Counted from the first letter of the stretch, positions 33,087-42,091 are shown. The stretch: DNA of 49,140 nucleotides from Sphingomonadales bacterium (GCA_027489365.1 JAIXZV010000420.1:1-49140), one strand, 5' to 3'. Program-made: numbers and translations. Notes: a model not told the origin generated them from the sequence alone.

Positions 33087-33592
33087 AGCACCAGCCGCAT
33101 CAAATTGTCATCATCCACCGTTTCGCCAACGCGGAAGGCGATGCGGCCGATGTCCTCGAAGCCGTATTTCTCATAGAATCGATGCGCGCGGTGATTGTCG
33201 ACATAGACGCTGAGGATCACTTCCTTCGCCCCGTGGCTGCGCGCATGTTCCAGCGCCCAGGCCATCAATTCCTGTGCGACGCCCGCGCCATGCCATGCGC
33301 CGAGCACGTAGAATTGATACAGCTCGATCGCATCGGGCCGCCATTCGCCGGGGAAGGTGACCGGGCCCATTTTGACGAAGCCGATGATCTCGTCGTCTGC
33401 CAGCGCGAGCCGGATCGCGAAATCGGGGTCGGAGAGTTGCGAGGGCAAGCCGTTCGCGCCGAACGCCTCGTCGAGGAAGGCGGCGAGGTCGGACTGACGA
33501 TAGAGCGTGCCGAACGTCTCGGTGAAGGAGCGCCGCGCCATGGCGGCGAGCGGCGCGCCGTCGATCGCGCGGGCGTCGCGATAGGTGATCAT
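33083..33592 (-). CDS. GNAT family N-acetyltransferase
   Basis: A 169-aa acetyltransferase. The acetyl-CoA-binding motif A is YQFYVLGAWHGAGVAQELMAWAL (R/Q-x-x-G-x-G/A type), and motif B is LSVYVDNHRAHRFYEKYGFE. Substrate is unknown; the layout is like RimI/YjcF-type small GNATs. It overlaps midA upstream and pgeF downstream by four bases each, so lgt, midA, GNAT and pgeF look like one operon. Confidence 0.88.
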   Translation of the reverse strand: MITYRDARAIDGAPLAAMARRSFTETFGTLYRQSDLAAFLDEAFGANGLPSQLSDPDFAIRLALADDEIIGFVKMGPVTFPGEWRPDAIELYQFYVLGAWHGAGVAQELMAWALEHARSHGAKEVILSVYVDNHRAHRFYEKYGFEDIGRIAFRVGETVDDDNLMRLVL

Positions 33593-34692
33593 GCAAAACC
33601 TTCCGGATTGGGCCAGTCCGGCGCGGTGACGGCGAGGACCTGAAAAAGCGTGCCCATGTCCTGCGTCAGGCGGGTTTTGTCCACGGCGATCTGCTCGGCG
33701 CGGTCCGGTGCGGCCTTGGCGAGCGTCGCCGCGCGGGCGTCGATGCCGAGCGCGGTCAGGAATGCGCCCTGGCCGACGGGGCCAGCGACCTGCGCGCGCT
33801 CGACCAAAGCGGCGGCGGCGAGCGTGCCGAAATCGACGTGCGCGGTCAGATCCTGTTCGCCGGGCATGTCATAGGGGTTGGCGAAGGCATGGCCGCGCAC
33901 CGCCTGCAACGTGTCGCCGATCGCCGGGCCATCATAGCCATAGTCGATCGCGAGCAGCGCGCCGCCTTGCGTTACGATGCGCTGCGCCAGGCCGCGCAGG
34001 ATCGCGACGCTGGCGGGCGAGGTTTCGATCACCGATCCGGCGGCGGCAGCGCGCAAGGTTTCGGGGATCACCGAATCGGGGACTTGCTTGCCCGCGATCG
34101 GCAGGAACAGCGTATCCTGACACGCGACGAGTCGCTCGAACCAGCCCGCGCCGCCCCGTACGAGTTGCCGGATCGGTAGCGCGTCGAAGAATTCATTGGC
34201 GATGACGATCAGCGGACGATCGCTCGGCAGCGTGTCGATTGCGTCGTGCCAGGTCGCGTGCGGCACGCGCTCGGCTTGCGCCGCGCGGAGGACCGGGCTG
34301 GTTTCGACCAGATGCACTGGCGGTGTGAAGCCAGCCTTGGCCATCGCGCGCAGCGCATCGGCGCTGAGCGTGCCGCGACCGGGGCCGAGTTCGACCCACG
34401 CAGCCTCGGGGCGTCCGGCGCGGCTCCACAGGTCGGCGGCCCACAGCCCGATCAGTTCGCCGAACATCTGGCTGATTTCCGGGCTGGTGGTGAAATCGCC
34501 GCCCGCGCCGAGCGGATCGCGCGTCGCATAATAATGCTGGTTCGCGGCCGCCATGAACTGCGCGAGCGAGATCGGCCCGGCGAGCGTGATCGCTCGGGCG
34601 AGGCGGTCGGCGAGAATTGGCGGGGAGGTTTCCCCTTTTCCGTTCGGGCTGAGCTTGTCGAAGCCCTGCTCTCCTCCTTCCGCCGCGCTCAA
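33589..34692 (-). CDS. MidA/NDUFAF7-type SAM-dependent methyltransferase
   Basis: Class I methyltransferase of the DUF185 family (up to 367 aa), related to the mitochondrial complex I assembly factor NDUFAF7, which methylates an arginine of a NADH dehydrogenase subunit. Motifs: ANQHYYATRDPLGAGGDFTT, PEISQMFGELIGLW, then the SAM-binding WVELGPGRGTLSADALRA and LIVIANEFFDALPIRQLV. The start is uncertain: the only in-frame initiation codon is a TTG at 34692 that lies inside a palindromic repeat, so the first 20 or so residues (GFDKLSPNGKGE) are repeat-encoded. An ATT at about 34619, where homology begins, is the alternative. Confidence 0.88.
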   Translation of the reverse strand: MSAAEGGEQGFDKLSPNGKGETSPPILADRLARAITLAGPISLAQFMAAANQHYYATRDPLGAGGDFTTSPEISQMFGELIGLWAADLWSRAGRPEAAWVELGPGRGTLSADALRAMAKAGFTPPVHLVETSPVLRAAQAERVPHATWHDAIDTLPSDRPLIVIANEFFDALPIRQLVRGGAGWFERLVACQDTLFLPIAGKQVPDSVIPETLRAAAAGSVIETSPASVAILRGLAQRIVTQGGALLAIDYGYDGPAIGDTLQAVRGHAFANPYDMPGEQDLTAHVDFGTLAAAALVERAQVAGPVGQGAFLTALGIDARAATLAKAAPDRAEQIAVDKTRLTQDMGTLFQVLAVTAPDWPNPEGFA

Positions 34693-34730
34693 GAGAAAGG
34701 CAGCCCTTCGACAGGCTCAGGGCGAACGGG
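34641..34730. repeat. REP-like palindromic repeat, copy B
   Basis: Arms CGTTCGGGCTGAGCTTGTCG and CGACAGGCTCAGGGCGAACG enclose a 40-50 bp middle, so the whole element can fold into a long hairpin. It lies between lgt and midA and overlaps the only start codon available to midA. Confidence 0.8.
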
Positions 34731-34750
34731 AAGTGGTGCGGCCGCCATTG

Positions 34751-35686
34751 CTAAGCGACGCTCTCGCTGCCCGCGATCGGCTCGACGCGGGTGCGGCGGC
34801 TCTTGGCGGTGAGCACCAGATACAGCCCGCCGACGATCATCGGCAGCGTCAGCACCTGCCCCATATGGATCGTGTCGGCGAAGAAGCCGCCGGCGAAGAA
34901 ACGGAATTGCGCATCGGGTTCGCGGAAGAATTCGACCGTGAAGCGCGCCAGACCGTAGCCGAGCAGGAACAGCCCGACGAGCTTGCCCGGCTCATAACGC
35001 GCCTTGGTCCGCCAGAAGGCGAACCACAGGATCGCGAACAAGGCGAGCCCTTCGAGGCCCGCTTCGTAAAGCTGGCTCGGGTGGCGGGCCGGGTCGATCA
35101 TGCCCACCGGCACGGTGTCGGGGAAGACGATCGCCCAGGGCACGTTGCTCGGCTTGCCCCACAACTCGCCATTCACGAAATTGGCGATGCGCCCGAAGAA
35201 CAGCCCGAACGGTACGGCGCAGGCGAGGTAATCGTGGACCCGCAGCCAATCGAGCTTGTGCTGGCGGGCAAACAGAATGATCCCGATTGAGGTACCGATC
35301 ATCCCGCCGTGGAACGACATGCCGCCATCCCACAGCCGGAAGAGGCCGAGCGAGAACAGCAGTTGCGGGGCGTAGAAGGCGGCATAGCCGATCCGCCCGC
35401 CGAGAATAATGCCGAGCGTCGCGTAAAACACGAGATCGTCGGCATGACGCCTGGCCATCGGGGCTCCGGGCTGGGCGATCAGCTTGAGCAGATACCACCA
35501 GCCGATAACGATGCCGGTGATGTAAGCGAGCGAATACCATTTGATGTCAAAATTAATGATCGAGAAATGAATCGGCAGCGCGACCTTGCTTAGGTGCAGG
35601 TCGGTGAAATGCAGATGCTGCGTGCCGCTCGCCGCGGCGACATCGAGGATCGGGCCGAGGGCCGGTTGAAGATGGGACAGGATCAA
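34751..35686 (-). CDS. lgt: Prolipoprotein diacylglyceryl transferase
   Basis: Inner-membrane enzyme that adds diacylglyceryl to the lipobox cysteine of prolipoproteins. The 311-aa protein has seven hydrophobic helices. The signatures are [13 protein letters not shown] (catalytic HGGL-like region) and the Lgt motif [33 protein letters not shown] follows as expected. The first 35 residues are somewhat longer than usual. It is divergent from the CoA ligase at 35753. Confidence 0.95.
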   Translation of the reverse strand: MILSHLQPALGPILDVAAASGTQHLHFTDLHLSKVALPIHFSIINFDIKWYSLAYITGIVIGWWYLLKLIAQPGAPMARRHADDLVFYATLGIILGGRIGYAAFYAPQLLFSLGLFRLWDGGMSFHGGMIGTSIGIILFARQHKLDWLRVHDYLACAVPFGLFFGRIANFVNGELWGKPSNVPWAIVFPDTVPVGMIDPARHPSQLYEAGLEGLALFAILWFAFWRTKARYEPGKLVGLFLLGYGLARFTVEFFREPDAQFRFFAGGFFADTIHMGQVLTLPMIVGGLYLVLTAKSRRTRVEPIAGSESVA

Positions 35687-35752
35687 GGCTTTTCCCCGGA
35701 GGTTTGCGCCTCCATAAAGGCGCTAAGCAATAAGACCAAGTGGAGAGCGTGG

Positions 35753-37462
35753 ATGCCGAGCAAACTGGACCTGCGGATGGATGCGGCGCTCGCCGCGCTG
35801 ACCGGACCTGGCGGACCGCTCGCGCTCGGCGCGGTCACCGTCGACGGGATCGAGCTGCCGCTGATCACCGGCGTGCCGCAGACGCTGCCGCCCTATTTCG
35901 GGCATTACTGCGCCGAACATGCCGACAAGACCTTCCTGGTCGCGGGCGAGGAGCGGCTGACCTTCGCCGACGTTTACGCTGCCGCCAGCCGTGTCGCGCG
36001 GGCGCTGGTCGCGACGCACGGCGTGCAGCCGGGCGACCGGATCGGCATCGCGATGCGCAATTCGCCGTCGTGGATCGTACTCTATATGGGCGCGCTGATG
36101 GCCGGCGGCGTCGCGACCTTGCTCAACGGCTGGTGGCAGTCGGTCGAGCTTGCCGCAGCGATGGCCGATGTCGAATGCAGCCTCGTCTTCGCCGATCCGC
36201 CGCGCGCGAAGCGGCTCGCGGCGATCCCCGACCTGAAGACTGTGGTCGTGACGATCGACGACACGCAGCCCTTGGCGGCCGCGCTCGCCGGTCTGACCGC
36301 CGATGGCGATGTCACCCTTCCCACGGTCGCGCCGACCGATCATGCGACGATCCTGTTCACTTCGGGCTCGACCGGCCAGTCGAAGGGCGCGATCAGCGAT
36401 CATCGCGCGGTGACGCAGGCGGTCTACAATTATCTGGCGCAAGCGCTGGTCATGCTCGGCATCACGACCGCCGACGGCAATCCGCCGGTCGGGCAGCCCG
36501 CGACGCTGCTCAACGTGCCTTTGTTCCACGTCACTGCCGAAGTGCCGGTGTTCCTGCAAAGCTTCGCGATGGGCCGCAAGCTCGTGCTGATGCCCAAATG
36601 GGATGCCGAGGAAGCGATGCGGCTGATCCAGGCCGAACAGGTCAGCTATTTCGTCGGCGTGCCGCTGATGAGCTTCGAGATCCTGACGCATCCCAAGCGC
36701 GGCGAGTATGATCTGTCGACCGTCACCGATTTCGCAGCGGGCGGCGCGCCGCGCCCGGTCGAGCATGTCCGCCGCATCGCCGAGGAGATGGGCGGGCCGA
36801 AACCGCTGCTCGGCTACGGCCTGACCGAGACCAACGGCATCGGCTGCGGCAATTTCCGCGACAATTATCTCGACAAGCCCAATTCGACCGGGCGCGCCTC
36901 GTTGCCGCTGGTCGATCTCGCGATCCTCGACGGGTCGGGAAAACCGGTGGCGCAGGGCGAACGCGGCGAAGTGGCGATTCGCTCTGTGTGCAACTTCACC
37001 GAATATTACGGACGCCCCGATGCGACCGAGGCGGCGTTCACGGCGGACCGCTACTTCCTGACCGGCGACATCGGCTATGTCGATGCCGACGGCTATCTGT
37101 TCATCGTCGATCGCACAAAGGACATCATCATCCGCGGCGGCGAGAATATCTCCTGCCAGGAAGTCGAAGCCGCGATTTACGAACATCCTGCTGTGGCGGA
37201 GGCGGCAGTGTTCGGTCTGCCCGACGAACGCTTCGGTGAAGTGCCCGGCGCGGTGGTGCTGGCGCGTGCGGGCGAGGCGCTGAACACCGAGGAACTGTGC
37301 GCCTTCCTGTTCGCGCATATCGCGGCGTTCAAGGTGCCGCAGCGGATCTGGTTCGTGGACGAAGCGCTGCCGCGGCTGGGGACCGAGAAGATCGACAAGG
37401 TGTCGCTGCGCACGAAGTACCGCGCGATCGCGGCGGCGGAGGCGGTCGAGGCGGTGGGGTAG
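35753..37462 (+). CDS. Class I adenylate-forming acyl-CoA ligase
   Basis: Complete fatty-acid/aryl-CoA ligase of 569 aa. The AMP-binding motif is TILFTSGSTGQSKGAISDHR; the A5-like GYGLTETNGIG, the A8 hinge YFLTGDIGYVDADGYLF, DRTKDIIIRGGENIS and a C-terminal lysine region (LPRLGTEKIDKVSL, catalytic Lys) are all present. I start at ATG 35753 with GGAGAG seven bases upstream; the longer track ORF begins inside lgt. It stands alone between lgt and a repeat cluster, with no pathway neighbours. Substrate chain is unknown. Confidence 0.9.
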   Translation: MPSKLDLRMDAALAALTGPGGPLALGAVTVDGIELPLITGVPQTLPPYFGHYCAEHADKTFLVAGEERLTFADVYAAASRVARALVATHGVQPGDRIGIAMRNSPSWIVLYMGALMAGGVATLLNGWWQSVELAAAMADVECSLVFADPPRAKRLAAIPDLKTVVVTIDDTQPLAAALAGLTADGDVTLPTVAPTDHATILFTSGSTGQSKGAISDHRAVTQAVYNYLAQALVMLGITTADGNPPVGQPATLLNVPLFHVTAEVPVFLQSFAMGRKLVLMPKWDAEEAMRLIQAEQVSYFVGVPLMSFEILTHPKRGEYDLSTVTDFAAGGAPRPVEHVRRIAEEMGGPKPLLGYGLTETNGIGCGNFRDNYLDKPNSTGRASLPLVDLAILDGSGKPVAQGERGEVAIRSVCNFTEYYGRPDATEAAFTADRYFLTGDIGYVDADGYLFIVDRTKDIIIRGGENISCQEVEAAIYEHPAVAEAAVFGLPDERFGEVPGAVVLARAGEALNTEELCAFLFAHIAAFKVPQRIWFVDEALPRLGTEKIDKVSLRTKYRAIAAAEAVEAVG

Positions 37463-37473
37463 AGCCACCGCAT

Positions 37474-37551
37474 CCGTTCGCTTCGAGCGTCGTCGAGAAG
37501 CCCTTATCCGGGCGATGGTTCAGGTTTCTCGACTTCGCTCGAAACGAACGG
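37474..37551. repeat. REP-like palindromic repeat, copy C1
   Basis: CGTTCGCTTCGAGCGTCGTC pairs with the near-complement CGACTTCGCTCGAAACGAACG. It is a second flavour of the same repeat group, immediately after the CoA ligase stop. Confidence 0.7.
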
Positions 37552-37560
37552 GTGCCACTG

Positions 37561-37651
37561 CCCGTTCGTGCTGAGCTTGTCGAAGCACTGCTTTCCTCGC
37601 GCACCGCGTCGCGTGCGGAGGGGTGCCCTTCGACCGGCTCAGGGCGAACGG
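37561..37651. repeat. REP-like palindromic repeat, copy C2
   Basis: CCCGTTCGTGCTGAGCTTGT at the left and TTCGACCGGCTCAGGGCGAA at the right give the same hairpin as copies A and B. Together with C1 it fills the space between the convergent CoA ligase and CorC genes, where it may end transcription from both sides. Confidence 0.75.
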
Positions 37652-37686
37652 AAGGGGGATAGGCGGGTGCCAAACTCCCCCAGCCG

Positions 37687-39000
37687 TTACCCCGCGTCGC
37701 GTGCGTTACTGACCAGGAGTTTGTCGATCCGGCGGCCGTCGAGATCCACCACTTCGAACTTCCAGCCTTGCTCGACGAAGCTTTCGCCCTCGCCCGGCAA
37801 GTGGCGGAACACGGCGAGCGCGAGACCGGCGACGGTCGCGTAATCGCGCTCCTCGGGCAGATCGATGCCGAGCCGTTCGGCCAACGCATCTGCCGCCATA
37901 TGCCCGGCAACGAGCAGCGATCCGTCGTCGCGCGTCACCACGGTCGGCGCGTCCTCCGGATCGGCGTCGGAGGCGAATTCGCCAGCGATCGCGGCAAGCA
38001 GATCGGCGGGCGTCACGATCCCTTCGAAATGGCCATATTCGTCATGGATCAGCGCCATCGGCACCTCGGCCTGGCGCAGCGCGTCGAGCGCGTCCATCGC
38101 GTCGATCTGATCTAGCACGATCGGCGCCTGGCGCATCAGCGCGCGGACGTCGAGCGGCTCGCCCTTGAACAAGGCGACCGCGATATCGCGCGCCTGCACC
38201 ACGCCGATGACGGCGTCGACCGAACCTTCGGCGACCGGCAAGCGACTGTGCGATGCCTCGACCAAAGCTGCGCGCAGACCCGCATCGTCCAATGTCGCGT
38301 CGATCCATTCGATGTCTGTGCGCGGGGTCATAACCTCGCGCACGGGGCGATCCGCCAAGCGCACCACGCCCGAGATGATCGAGCGTTCATGTTCCTCGAT
38401 CACGCCCGACTTGCTTGCCTCGGCGACGATCAGGTGCAGTTCCTCGGCGGTGACATGCTCTTCCGATTCGCGCTTCAGGCCCATCAGCCGGAACAGCGCG
38501 CCGCTCGACGAATCGAGCAGCCACACGACCGGGGCGGCCCCCCAGGCGAGCGCCATCAACGGCCCGGCCATCGCCGCCGCGATCGGCTCGGGCGCGCGTA
38601 AGGCGATCTGCTTGGGCACCAGCTCGCCGATCACCAGCGACAGATAGGTGGTGATGCCGATCACGATCGCAAAGGCGATCGATTGCGCCGCTTCGGCGCT
38701 GAGCCCGAGGAAACCCATCCGCGCCGCAACCGGCCCGCCGAGGCTCGCGCCCGAATAGGCACCGGCCAGAATGCCGATCAGCGTGATGCCGACTTGCGTG
38801 GTCGACAGGAACTTGCCGGGGTCGGCGGCGAGCGCCATCGCGGCACGCGCGCCGCGCCGACCAGTGCGCGCCATCGCCTCCAGCCGCGCCTTGCGCGACG
38901 AGACGATGGCAAGTTCCGACATGGCGAAAACGCCGTTCAACACGATCAGCGCGAAGATGATCGCGACGTCGATCCACGGGAAGGGGGGTAAAGGGTGCAT
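37687..39000 (-). CDS. CNNM/CorC-type transporter (DUF21-CBS-CorC_HlyC)
   Basis: Membrane protein of 437 aa. An N-terminal DUF21 domain with about four hydrophobic segments (VAIIFALIVLNGVFAMSELA, GITLIGILAGAYSGASLG) is followed by a tandem CBS pair (about residues 215-335: PRTDIEWIDATLDDAG, HDEYGHFEGIVTPADLLAAI) and a CorC_HlyC domain to the end. Family members are implicated in magnesium or cobalt efflux and are often mislabelled hemolysins. AAGGGGA precedes the ATG. It follows tadA after 80 bp. Confidence 0.93.
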   Translation of the reverse strand: MHPLPPFPWIDVAIIFALIVLNGVFAMSELAIVSSRKARLEAMARTGRRGARAAMALAADPGKFLSTTQVGITLIGILAGAYSGASLGGPVAARMGFLGLSAEAAQSIAFAIVIGITTYLSLVIGELVPKQIALRAPEPIAAAMAGPLMALAWGAAPVVWLLDSSSGALFRLMGLKRESEEHVTAEELHLIVAEASKSGVIEEHERSIISGVVRLADRPVREVMTPRTDIEWIDATLDDAGLRAALVEASHSRLPVAEGSVDAVIGVVQARDIAVALFKGEPLDVRALMRQAPIVLDQIDAMDALDALRQAEVPMALIHDEYGHFEGIVTPADLLAAIAGEFASDADPEDAPTVVTRDDGSLLVAGHMAADALAERLGIDLPEERDYATVAGLALAVFRHLPGEGESFVEQGWKFEVVDLDGRRIDKLLVSNARDAG

Positions 39001-39080
39001 GATGCTGTCCCCTTCCTTCGCGCGATTCGGACGAATTCACAACCGTCGCTTTGTTTTCGAGTGTTGCTGGGGTGCGGGCC

Positions 39081-39551
39081 TCACCGCCGCGCGGTGAAGA
39101 AATCGCGGAGCAGCGCAGCGGCTTCGCCTTCGCCGATGCCCGCAAATACCTCCGGCCGGTGGTGGAGCGTCGGCTGTCCGAACAGCAGCGGCCCATGTTC
39201 GACCGCGCCGCCCTTAGGATCGCTCGCGCCGTAATAGAGCCGCGCGATGCGGGCGTGCGCGATGGCACCGGCGCACATCGCGCACGGCTCCAGCGTCACC
39301 CACAGGTCGCAATCGTTCAACCGGTCCGACCCGATCGCCGCCGCCGCCGCGCGAATCGCCAGCATCTCGGCGTGCGCGGTCGGATCATGCAGCGCGCGCG
39401 GGGCATTGGCGGAGGTCGCGATGATTCGCCCCTGGTGCACCACCACCGCGCCGACCGGCACCTCGCCCGCCGCAGCGGCAGCAGCGGCGGCATCAAGTGC
39501 GGCGCGCATCGGGGCGGGGAGCGGGATCACCCGCGCGCCATGCCCCAACAC
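39081..39551 (-). CDS. tadA: tRNA adenosine(34) deaminase TadA
   Basis: Zinc deaminase converting A34 to inosine in tRNA-Arg(ACG). The 156-aa ORF has the catalytic HAE in PTAHAEMLAIR and the zinc cysteines in LEPCAMCAGAIAHARI; the final FFTARR is usual for the family. The track start is a GTG at 39551; ATG 39509 (MRAALDA) is equally possible and neither has a strong ribosome-binding site. Confidence 0.93.
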   Translation of the reverse strand: MLGHGARVIPLPAPMRAALDAAAAAAAAGEVPVGAVVVHQGRIIATSANAPRALHDPTAHAEMLAIRAAAAAIGSDRLNDCDLWVTLEPCAMCAGAIAHARIARLYYGASDPKGGAVEHGPLLFGQPTLHHRPEVFAGIGEGEAAALLRDFFTARR

Positions 39552-39596
39552 GCCCCGAATCGCCAGAGGATCGCCAGCGCGGGCGTGCGCGATGCC

Positions 39597-39884
39597 TTAG
39601 CGCGTGGTGACGGTGTTGCCGTCGGCGTCGGTCGGCTTGGTGACCTTGAGCGTCGGCACTTCGATCGTCTTGGTGGTGGTCCCCACGGTCGGGACCTCGA
39701 CTTGCTTCTCGGTCGTGCCGAGCTCGACCGTCGCCATATTGGCCGTCACTTCGGGGGCCTTGCCGCCATTGACGCTGATGGTCGGCAGCGATCCGGCCTT
39801 GGTGCCGATCTGCAACATGCCGAGCGAGACGAGCGCGACGACGATCAGGGCGGCGAGGCCGACCAGGGCTAAAAGGAAACGCAT
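39597..39884 (-). CDS. Small membrane-anchored/secreted protein, function unknown
   Basis: A 95-aa protein starting at ATG 39884 with AGGAGA nine bases upstream; the track's longer start is unsupported. One hydrophobic segment (FLLALVGLAALIVVALVSLG, residues 3-22) acts as anchor or signal. The rest is a Thr/Val/Lys-rich hydrophilic tail with loose repeats (VEVPTVGTTTKTIEVPTLKV). I recognise no domain. Divergent from rpmB and 45 bp upstream of tadA in the same direction. Confidence 0.75.
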   Translation of the reverse strand: MRFLLALVGLAALIVVALVSLGMLQIGTKAGSLPTISVNGGKAPEVTANMATVELGTTEKQVEVPTVGTTTKTIEVPTLKVTKPTDADGNTVTTR

Positions 39885-40020
39885 GGGCTTTTCTCCTGTT
39901 GAGCCCGTCAGCCGGGCGCATTCGATCCGTTTCCGTAACCAAACGCCGGGTTTGGCGGTTCGTTGCATCGCTGCGGTGCATTAGAGTCGGGGTATCCGTC
40001 GCCTCGGGTGGCGCACGATG

Positions 40021-40049
40021 TTGACCTGCCCCCCTGCTTTCGGTATGCG
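40021..40049 (+). promoter_or_regulatory. Candidate rpmB promoter
   Basis: TTGACC followed after 17 bases by TATGCG, about 55-83 bp upstream of rpmB. The -35 match is good, the -10 moderate. Confidence 0.4.
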
Positions 40050-40103
40050 CCCCGCCTTCACGAGCCTCATTACGGGCTCGCTCATCGCACTCAGGAATTC
40101 ACG

Positions 40104-40406
40104 ATGGCCCGCATTTGCGAACTGACCGGCAAGGGCCGGATGGTCGGAAACAACGTTTCCCACGCTAACAACAAGACCAAGCGCACGTTCTTGCCGAACC
40201 TGCAGAACGTCACGCTCATCTCGGACGCGCTGGGCACCAGCGTGAAGCTGCGCGTTTCGGCACACGGTCTGCGCTCGGTCGAGCATGTCGGCGGGCTGGA
40301 CAATTGGCTGGTCAAGACCACCGACGACAAGCTGTCGCTGCGCGCACGCCGCCTGAAGCGTGACGTGTCGAAGAAGCTGACCGCCGCCACTTCGGCTGCC
40401 GCCTAA
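40104..40406 (+). CDS. rpmB: 50S ribosomal protein L28
   Basis: Large-subunit ribosomal protein of 100 aa. [20 protein letters not shown] and [18 protein letters not shown] are the standard N-terminal half, with [18 protein letters not shown] next, as in alphaproteobacterial L28. I start at ATG 40104, preceded by AGGAA; the longer track ORF has no support. rpmG (L33) is not adjacent. A strong inverted repeat follows the stop. Confidence 0.97.
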   Translation: MARICELTGKGRMVGNNVSHANNKTKRTFLPNLQNVTLISDALGTSVKLRVSAHGLRSVEHVGGLDNWLVKTTDDKLSLRARRLKRDVSKKLTAATSAAA

Positions 40407-40412
40407 TTAAAA

Positions 40413-40530
40413 GCCCCTCCCCTTCAGGGGAGGGGTTTGGGGGTGGGGCGTCTCAGTCTCACCGAGCCAAACCGTAAAATTTGCGGCACGGCCCCACCCC
40501 AACCCCTCCCCTGAAGGGGAGGGGCTAAGG
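40413..40530. repeat. Paired inverted GC-rich hairpins (bidirectional terminator-like)
   Basis: GCCCCTCCCCTTCAGGGGAGGGG with following GTTTGGGGGTGGGGC (about 40416-40449) is mirrored by GCCCCACCCCAACCCC and CTCCCCTGAAGGGGAGGGGC (about 40490-40526). Each unit is itself a hairpin and the pair can fold together. It sits between convergent rpmB and the esterase-like gene, an apt place for termination on both strands. Confidence 0.8.
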
Positions 40531-41508
40531 ACGGATTACCGGGTCGAGTTTGAATTTCAGCAGCAGGCTGCGCTGAACCGGAAGCTGGTTGTCGTCGGAC
40601 ACTAGCCAGACGATTGTCGTGCCCCTTTCGCGCGTGGCGGCGACTCCCTCGAAATTGTCGTGGATCAGCGGTGCGGCCAGCGTCGCGATGTCGCGCCCGC
40701 GCACTGTCGCGCCGGGCCGTACCTGCGCCGGATCGATCACGCTCAATTTGCTCGAAAAGCGCGCCCAGTCGAAGCGCCGGTTGAGGATCAGCCAGCGCCC
40801 GTCGGGCAGCACGGTCATGTCGCTCGGGTCATAGCCGTCAGGCGGCAGATAGTTGAAGCGGAAGCCGCTGCGCGGGTGCAGCACCGGATCACCGAAAAAG
40901 ACGACGCCCGCGCGCCCCGGCTTGCCCGGCCACGGGTCCTGCTCGCCGATCGTCGCCATCCCGCCGCCGGGCAGCAGCGTCATCGCTTCCGGCCCCTTAT
41001 TCTCGGGCCAGTTGCGCATCACGCGCGGGCGAACATGCGCCTCGGCGCGGGCAAAGCCGGGGGCGTAGCGCCACAACGCATTGGCATTTTCGAACCCGAC
41101 CCAGATGTCGCCGGTCTTTGGATCGACGCTCATCGATTCGCTGTCGCGGCTGCGCTTGGACCAGCCGGTGCCGGGTCCGCCGGGCAGATCGCCGAAGCTC
41201 GGCCCGCGCAGCTTCCAGTCGGGGCCGAGCGCGAATCGCACGATATTGCCGCCGTCGCTCAGCAAGGTGAAGCGGTCGCCCGCCACCGAGAGCGAGGAAA
41301 AGCCGCCAAAAGCCGCGTCGTGGCTGGTGAGCTTAACCCCGCCGAGCCACACCAGATCGCCGACTCGGCGATTCGTCCGGTCGGCACCGCCTAGCGACAC
41401 GGGCGTCGCGCGCACATCCGCGACCGGTCCCAGGACCGGGCGGTGGATCGGTCGCGACCCTTCCGGGACCAACACCAGCACCAGCAAGAGCGACCACACA
41501 ATCCGCAT
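40525..41508 (-). CDS. Secreted esterase-like (phytase-like beta-propeller) protein
   Basis: A 327-aa exported protein. The start is ATG 41508 (MRIVWSLLLVLVLVPEG) with AGGAG upstream; this gives a signal peptide, while the track's first 19 residues do not. The body resembles the esterase-like/phytase-like family (Pfam Phytase-like): GGFSSLSVAGDRFTLLSDGG, DSESMSVDPKTGDIWVGFEN, NKGPEAMTLLPGGGMATIGE and HDNFEGVAATRERG. Acidic loops suggest calcium binding. Real substrate unknown. Convergent with rpmB. Confidence 0.8.
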   Translation of the reverse strand: MRIVWSLLLVLVLVPEGSRPIHRPVLGPVADVRATPVSLGGADRTNRRVGDLVWLGGVKLTSHDAAFGGFSSLSVAGDRFTLLSDGGNIVRFALGPDWKLRGPSFGDLPGGPGTGWSKRSRDSESMSVDPKTGDIWVGFENANALWRYAPGFARAEAHVRPRVMRNWPENKGPEAMTLLPGGGMATIGEQDPWPGKPGRAGVVFFGDPVLHPRSGFRFNYLPPDGYDPSDMTVLPDGRWLILNRRFDWARFSSKLSVIDPAQVRPGATVRGRDIATLAAPLIHDNFEGVAATRERGTTIVWLVSDDNQLPVQRSLLLKFKLDPVIRP

Positions 41509-41671
41509 CCCATGCTCCTGCGGGAGAGCGACGCGGCGCGCAACCGCTCTCGTTTGCGCGGCCACTTGGATGAACGGCGGCTAACAACCCCATTCAGGCT
41601 TGTCTCAGTGCGACTCGGTTATAACCGCATCATCGGAAACGGCCCAACCGGCCCCGAACAGGAGACGTACC

Positions 41672-42091
41672 ATGATGAAGAAGCTCACGCTCGCCGCCAC
41701 CGCGCTGGCCATGACCGCGACCGGTTTGGCCGCAACCCCCGCCGCTGCGCAGCGCTATGACAACAGCCAGGCCTATGCCTATGACCAGGCGTATCGCGAC
41801 GGCTACAACCGGGACGACGTCGAGTATCGCCGCGACTATCGCGAATATCGCGACGACCGCCGCTATTACGATCAGCGCGATGACCGCCGCGGCTATTATC
41901 AGGATCGTCGCTATTACAACCAGTCGCGCAACCGCTGCCGCAGCGATCAGGGCACGATCATCGGCGCGATTGCGGGCGGTCTGCTCGGTAACGTCGTCGC
42001 CGGGAGCGGGAGCCGCGCGCTCGGCACCGTGCTGGGGGCGGGTGGCGGTGCGCTGGCTGGCCGCGCGATCCAGCGGGATGGGTGCCGCTAA
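41672..42091 (+). CDS. Glycine-zipper 2TM domain outer-membrane/periplasmic protein
   Basis: A 139-aa protein with a signal peptide (KKLTLAATALAMTATGLAAT, cleavage near AAAQ), a central Tyr/Arg/Asp-rich stretch (YRRDYREYRDDRRYYDQRD) and a C-terminal glycine zipper (GTIIGAIAGGLLGNVVAGSG) of the 17-kDa surface-antigen type. ATG 41672 has GGAGA eight bases upstream. Such proteins insert in or associate with the outer membrane; function is not known. Followed by a strong terminator. Confidence 0.85.
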   Translation: MMKKLTLAATALAMTATGLAATPAAAQRYDNSQAYAYDQAYRDGYNRDDVEYRRDYREYRDDRRYYDQRDDRRGYYQDRRYYNQSRNRCRSDQGTIIGAIAGGLLGNVVAGSGSRALGTVLGAGGGALAGRAIQRDGCR

